A stretch of 64,000 nucleotides of DNA from Streptomyces sp. NBC_00464 (lineage in GTDB: Bacteria > Actinomycetota > Actinomycetes > Streptomycetales > Streptomycetaceae), in assembly GCF_036013915.1 (NCBI RefSeq), contig NZ_CP107899.1, forward strand, positions 7,964,001-8,028,000. Reading direction: 5' to 3'. Shown here piece by piece: positions 59,867 through 64,000 of this stretch. Each line of letters starts with the position of its first letter. Position 1 is the first letter of the stretch. The position numbers and the translations under genes were made by a program. The notes beneath the pieces were generated by a model. That model did not search any database and had not been told where the DNA came from. It saw only the letters and a program-made list of their open reading frames with translations.

Positions 59867-61411
59867 ATGCCCGTACGAGACAGCTATGACGCAGTGATCG
59901 TGGGCGGCGGCCACAACGGCCTGGTCGCCGCCGCCTACCTCGCCCGCGCCGGACAGTCCGTCCTGGTCCTGGAACGGCTGGCCACCACCGGGGGAGCGGC
60001 GGTCTCGACCCGCCCCTTCGCCGGGGTCGACGCCCGCCTGTCGCGCTACTCGTACCTGGTGTCGCTGCTCCCGCCGAAGATCGTCCGCGATCTCGGCCTG
60101 GACTTCGCCGTACGCAAACGGACCGTTTCCTCGTACACCCCGGCCGTCCGCGACGGGCGTGCCACCGGGCTGCTCGTCGGCGGCGACCGCACCCGTGACT
60201 CGTTCGCCGCGCTCACCGGCTCCGACCGGGAGTACGAGGCCTGGCAGCGGTTCTACGGACTCACGGGGCAGGTCGCCGAGCGGGTCTTCCCCACACTCAC
60301 CGAGCCGCTGCCCACCCGTGACGCGCTGTGGGAGCGGATCGGCGACCCGGACGCGTGGCGGATGCTGTTCGAGGAGCCCATCGGCGTCGCCGTCGAGGAC
60401 AACTTCGCCGACGACCTCGTCCGCGGCGTCGTGCTCACCGACGCGCTGATCGGCACCTTCGCCGACGCGCACGACCCGTCACTGCTCCAGAACCGCTGCT
60501 TCCTTTACCACGTGATCGGCGGCGGCACCGGCGACTGGGACGTCCCGGTCGGCGGCATGGGTGCGCTCACCGACGCCCTCGCAGGGGCCGCGCTGGCCGC
60601 CGGTGCGCAGATCCGGACCGGGCACGAGGCGGTGCGTATCGACACCGACGGGTCGCACGCCGAGGTGACGGTGCGGACGGCGAGCGGTGAGTCGACCGTC
60701 GGCGCACGCCGCGTTCTGGTCAACGCCTCGCCCGAGGCTCTGGCCGCCCTCCTCGGCGACGCGCCGCCCGCACCCGCCGAGGGTGCCCAGCTGAAGGTGA
60801 ACATGCTGCTCACCCGACTGCCCCGGCTGAAGGACCGGTCCGTGGACCCGCGCGAGGCGTTCGGCGGGACCTTCCACATCGCCGAGGGGTACGGGCAACT
60901 GGCCGACGCCCATCGGGACGCGGCAGCGGGCCGGCTCCCCGCCGCCCCGCCCTCGGAGATCTACTGCCACTCGCTCACGGACCCCTCGATCCTCGGCGCG
61001 GACCTCGCCGCCCGGGGCTACCAGACGCTGACCCTCTTCGGCCTGCACACCCCCGCCCGCCTGTTCGCCGCGGACAACGACGCCACCCGCGCCACCCTGC
61101 TCAAGGCCACGCTCGCCGAGCTCGAAGCCCACCTGGAGGAGCCGCTCGCCGACTGCCTGGCGCTGGATGCGGACGGCGCGCCCTGCATCGAGGCGAAGAC
61201 ACCGCTCGACCTGGAGCGGGACCTGCGGCTGCCCGGCGGCCACATCTTCCACCGGGACCTAGCCTTCCCGTACGCCGCACCGGAGACCGGCCGCTGGGGC
61301 GTGGAGACCGCGCATGCCAACGTCCTGCTCTGCGGGGCCGGCGCGGTGCGCGGCGGCGGGGTCAGCGGGGTCCCCGGCCACAACGCCGCGATGGCGGCGC
61401 TGGGCCGGTGA
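59867..61411 (+). CDS. NAD(P)/FAD-dependent oxidoreductase, phytoene desaturase/PYROXD2-like
   Basis: A 514-residue flavoprotein: the N-terminal VIVGGGHNGLVAAAYLARAGQSVLVLE is the FAD dinucleotide motif; GGMGALTDALAGAALAAGAQIRTG and the C-terminal NVLLCGAGAVRGGGVSGVPGHNAA are typical of the carotenoid-isomerase/PYROXD2 group. No carotenoid genes are adjacent, so the substrate is unknown. AAGGGG precedes the ATG closely. Confidence 0.87.
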   Translation: MPVRDSYDAVIVGGGHNGLVAAAYLARAGQSVLVLERLATTGGAAVSTRPFAGVDARLSRYSYLVSLLPPKIVRDLGLDFAVRKRTVSSYTPAVRDGRATGLLVGGDRTRDSFAALTGSDREYEAWQRFYGLTGQVAERVFPTLTEPLPTRDALWERIGDPDAWRMLFEEPIGVAVEDNFADDLVRGVVLTDALIGTFADAHDPSLLQNRCFLYHVIGGGTGDWDVPVGGMGALTDALAGAALAAGAQIRTGHEAVRIDTDGSHAEVTVRTASGESTVGARRVLVNASPEALAALLGDAPPAPAEGAQLKVNMLLTRLPRLKDRSVDPREAFGGTFHIAEGYGQLADAHRDAAAGRLPAAPPSEIYCHSLTDPSILGADLAARGYQTLTLFGLHTPARLFAADNDATRATLLKATLAELEAHLEEPLADCLALDADGAPCIEAKTPLDLERDLRLPGGHIFHRDLAFPYAAPETGRWGVETAHANVLLCGAGAVRGGGVSGVPGHNAAMAALGR

Positions 61412-61421
61412 CCGGTATCCC

Positions 61422-62396
61422 CTACTGACCGAACGCGCCGCGCAGGGCGGCGAGCTTGCGGGGCAGGTCGTACTCCGCCCCGCCCTCGTGCCCGTTGTAC
61501 GTGAACACCTCGATCTGCGCCGGACCGGCGTAGCGGTGGTAGGCGGCGAACACCGTGGACGACGGACAGGTCTTGTCCATCAGCCCCACCGAGAACCACG
61601 CCGGAGCGGTCGCCCGCGCCGCGAAGTTGACACCGTCGAAGTACGACAGGGTCTCCATCGCCTCGTCGATCCGGAAGCGGTGCCCGGACAGCCAGCGGGC
61701 GATCTCCGCGTACGGACCCGTGTCCGTGATCTGTGAGGCACGCCGGTAGTGGCAGAGGAACGGCACATCGGCGACGGCCGCCACGACGTCGTCCCGCAGC
61801 CCCGCCACGGCGAGCGCGAGGCCGCCGCCCTGACTGCCGCCGAGCACCGCGACCCGCGAGGCGTCCACCGCGTCATGGGCCTTCGCCGCGTCGACGGCCC
61901 GCACGGCGTCCGTGATCAGCCGGCGGTAGTAGTGCCGGTACGGGTCCTCGATGCCCCGGGTCAGGAAGCCGGGGGAGGAGGAGCCGTTCCCCTCGGGACC
62001 GATGTCCATGGTGTCGGCGGTGTTCTTGCCGCCACCTCCCTGCCCGCGGTTGTCCATCACCAGATGGGCGTAGCCCAGGGCGCTCCAGGTGAGCCAGGAG
62101 TAGGGGATGCCGCGGCCGCCGTTGTACCCGATGTACTGCACGACAGCGGGCAGCGGACCCGAGCGTTCCCGGGGGAGCATCAGCCACGCCTTCACCGGCT
62201 GGCCGCCCCAGCCGCGGAACGTCACGTCGAACACGTCGACGGTGGTGAATCCGGCGTCGTACGGAACGAACTCGGCGTCCAGGCCGTGGCGGGCGCTCTC
62301 CGTGAGCGTCTTCTCCCAGAAGGCGTCGAAGTCGGCCGGCTCCTCGGGCTCCGGCCGGTAGTCGCGCAGCCGGTCCAGAGGCATGTCGAACAGCAA
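61422..62396 (-). CDS. Acetylxylan esterase / cephalosporin-C deacetylase family
   Basis: A 324-residue alpha/beta hydrolase (AXE1 family): N-terminal DMPLDRLRDYRPEPEEPADFDAFWEKTL, GYNGGRG, nucleophile in GGSQGGGLAL, and a C-terminal His in YNGHEGG. It removes acetyl groups from polysaccharides or related compounds; no signal peptide is seen. The TTG start was chosen because GAGGAG lies 8 bases upstream and homologues start near MLFDMPL. Only 4 bases separate it from the lyase gene, so the two form an operon. Confidence 0.9.
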   Translation of the reverse strand: MLFDMPLDRLRDYRPEPEEPADFDAFWEKTLTESARHGLDAEFVPYDAGFTTVDVFDVTFRGWGGQPVKAWLMLPRERSGPLPAVVQYIGYNGGRGIPYSWLTWSALGYAHLVMDNRGQGGGGKNTADTMDIGPEGNGSSSPGFLTRGIEDPYRHYYRRLITDAVRAVDAAKAHDAVDASRVAVLGGSQGGGLALAVAGLRDDVVAAVADVPFLCHYRRASQITDTGPYAEIARWLSGHRFRIDEAMETLSYFDGVNFAARATAPAWFSVGLMDKTCPSSTVFAAYHRYAGPAQIEVFTYNGHEGGAEYDLPRKLAALRGAFGQ

Positions 62397-62400
62397 GGGT

Positions 62401-64000
62401 CTAGCTCCTCTTCAGAGTGAGGTTGAGGGTTGCACCGTGGAGTTCGGATGTGGCGGCGGTGATACGGATGCCGGTGCCGGTCGGAGCCACCGTGATGCCC
62501 GGGTCGGCCGAGACGACGCCCAGATTGCGCTGGGCCAGGTTCAGCACCACGGAGGACCGCAGCTGGGTCGGGTCGGACAGCGAAACGGTCACCGTCTTGC
62601 CCTCCGGCCGGACCAGGACCGAGGCCGGTCCGTCCGAGGCGAGCTCCTGCGCGGTGCCCGCGGTCCAGAAGTTCGCGGCGAGCAGCCCGTCCGTGCAGCG
62701 GCGTACCGCGTGCACGGCGGTGGAGTCGGCGATGAGCTTCACCGGGGGCGCGGACGACCACTGCTTCGTACGCTCGGCGGAGGCCATCGGCGCCTGCAGC
62801 CAGAAGTAGCCCGCCCCCTGCGGTGCGGTCCCGTGGTCCTGCCACAGCGTCAGATACGGGCGGGTGACGGAGGTGTCCGTGCCGTACTTGAGGTTGATCT
62901 CGCGCCAGGTCGCGGTCCGTTCCTCACGCAGACCGTGCAGCGTGGCGGGGGCCGGGAAGATGTAGCCGCCCGTCCCGGCGACATGCAGCCAGCGCACCTC
63001 GTCCAGCTGCGCGGACCAGCCGGTGTCCGCCGACGCCGCCTGGCCGTTGACGAGCAGGGCCGCCGCCGGGTCCCGCAGCTTCCGGTTCTCCACCACGGTC
63101 TCGGCCGTACCCGCGTCGGCCGTGATGCCGGAGCCGACGCAGGCGATGACGTCGTCCAGGCAGAACCAGCTCTTGAGGCCCTGGAGCGAACTGCCGAACG
63201 CCCGCAGCTCCATCCCGTACGCGCCGAGCGTCGTCCCCGGCAGTGCGGCGCCGCCCGCCCAGTCGGTGGTGCTGGTGGTGCGCTGCCCCGCCGCGTCGGC
63301 GGGCCGGCCCGCGAGGACGGTGGTGCCGGGCAGCCGGGTGGGGTCGACCGTGGGCCAGTAGTCCTCGCTGTAGTGGCCGAGGTCATTGGTGTAGAGGAGC
63401 ACCATGCCGTCGGAGAGGTGCCAGGCGTGCAGGTTCTCGTTCTGGATCGACTCGTAGTTGTAGATCCTGGACGAGTAGGCGGAGATGCCGAGCGCGAACG
63501 AGGGCCGGTGGTGGGCCGCCTTGTCCATCCGGGGGTGCTGCTTGTGGGCGACCAGCGGACCGCGGGCGGGTACCGACGACGCGATGACGTTGCGGGCCGC
63601 GACGAGCGAGGCGAGGTCGGTCACGGCGAGGAAGTCGCGGTAGGTGTCCTCGGCGATCCACTGCTTGACCAGGGACGTGAACCGGTCGGCGGTCTCTCCG
63701 GGGAAGCTCGGGATCAGCCGCACCACCGCCTCGATGACCGTCTGCGCCGAGATGTGGCCCTGCTTGCTCGGGCGGGCGATCTCACGCCCGCAGACCGACG
63801 CCATCACATCGCCGCGCGCCAGCAGCGGGTCGAAGCCCTCGTCGACCCAGAGCCGGACGTTGTCGAGATCGGGATCGGTGACCGTCCACGACGTGCCCGC
63901 GAGGAGGTTCAGGAGACGGGAGAGGTTGTTCAGCAACTCCTTGCCGTAGCCACCGTTGTACGGGTGCTTGTAGTGCTGGAGGAACGAGCCGTCCGAGTAG
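62401..64000 (-). CDS. Polysaccharide lyase family 8 (hyaluronate/chondroitin/xanthan lyase type), 5' end beyond the window
   Basis: About 533 residues of the C-terminal two-thirds are visible. The helical domain ends in DGSFLQHYKHPYNGGYGKEL, and the beta-sandwich part includes YNYESIQNENLHAWHLSDG and NDLGHYSEDYWP, with the Asn/His/Tyr catalytic set of PL8 lyases upstream and around these. It cleaves uronic-acid polysaccharides by beta-elimination and is normally secreted; the signal peptide would be outside the window. It is co-transcribed with the esterase gene. Confidence 0.88.
   Translation of the reverse strand, partial: YSDGSFLQHYKHPYNGGYGKELLNNLSRLLNLLAGTSWTVTDPDLDNVRLWVDEGFDPLLARGDVMASVCGREIARPSKQGHISAQTVIEAVVRLIPSFPGETADRFTSLVKQWIAEDTYRDFLAVTDLASLVAARNVIASSVPARGPLVAHKQHPRMDKAAHHRPSFALGISAYSSRIYNYESIQNENLHAWHLSDGMVLLYTNDLGHYSEDYWPTVDPTRLPGTTVLAGRPADAAGQRTTSTTDWAGGAALPGTTLGAYGMELRAFGSSLQGLKSWFCLDDVIACVGSGITADAGTAETVVENRKLRDPAAALLVNGQAASADTGWSAQLDEVRWLHVAGTGGYIFPAPATLHGLREERTATWREINLKYGTDTSVTRPYLTLWQDHGTAPQGAGYFWLQAPMASAERTKQWSSAPPVKLIADSTAVHAVRRCTDGLLAANFWTAGTAQELASDGPASVLVRPEGKTVTVSLSDPTQLRSSVVLNLAQRNLGVVSADPGITVAPTGTGIRITAATSELHGATLNLTLKRS

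Overview
High-GC actinobacterial chromosome, almost certainly Streptomyces or a close relative. The evidence is the strong G/C preference at third codon positions, many GTG and some TTG starts, several probable leaderless promoters, a monomeric isocitrate dehydrogenase, a methylmalonyl-CoA mutase/MeaB operon, and families typical of Streptomyces (DUF6191, DUF6325, DUF6328, DUF6479). The window is mostly chromosomal housekeeping and accessory metabolism. One clearly foreign insertion lies at about 50.77-54.64 kb. No tRNA, rRNA or CRISPR array was seen.

Layout. 0-2.4 kb: end of an upstream gene, an SDR oxidoreductase and a zinc alcohol dehydrogenase, closed by a strong terminator, then a small DUF6191 protein. 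2.7-4.5 kb: an eight-codon leader ORF and an antibiotic-resistance-type ABC-F ATPase. 4.6-7.2 kb (minus): Nudix hydrolase and the PTS-type dihydroxyacetone kinase operon dhaK-dhaL-dhaM. 7.4-9.4 kb: MFS exporter and DUF1697 protein. 9.4-13.3 kb: an arsenic island (arsC, arsR1-acr3, arsR2, an ArsO-like flavoprotein with a Cys-rich tail) with visible operator-like repeats. 13.3-16.9 kb: HTH-TOBE regulator divergent from a DHA2-type MFS pump, then a Xi-class GST and a TPR protein.

17-25.6 kb: monomeric NADP-isocitrate dehydrogenase, a stand-alone ctaD with a small membrane partner and an NDH-2-like dehydrogenase (possibly an alternative respiratory branch), then a short second copy of Rho and a GNAT acetyltransferase. 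25.6-30.7 kb (minus): mutA-mutB-meaB. 30.9-49.5 kb: a run of small, probably stress-linked genes (DUF6325, SHOCT, DUF1992, DUF6328, DUF6479, RsbW-like ATPase, baeRF3, DUF1269) together with succinic semialdehyde dehydrogenase, phosphoketolase, glutaminase-STAS, a secreted endonuclease I and an RlmG-like rRNA methyltransferase.

49.6-50.8 kb is an acyl-CoA dehydrogenase. Five bases after its stop codon begins a 3.9-kb element. It is bounded by related TGTGAC ends with repeated TAGTTGGCA boxes, and it carries a TniQ protein lacking its N-terminus, a gene fragment, an APH-type phosphotransferase and an ISAs1 transposase remnant. This looks like a decayed or non-autonomous TniQ/Tn7-like transposon, and it is the most unusual object here. 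54.7-61.4 kb: an ECF sigma factor fused to a zinc anti-sigma motif, membrane segments and an extracellular CAP domain, an MpaB-family oxygenase translationally coupled to a Ser/Thr kinase with eight 42-residue TPRs, and a phytoene-desaturase-like flavoprotein. 61.4-64 kb (minus): acetylxylan esterase and a family 8 polysaccharide lyase that runs off the window edge.
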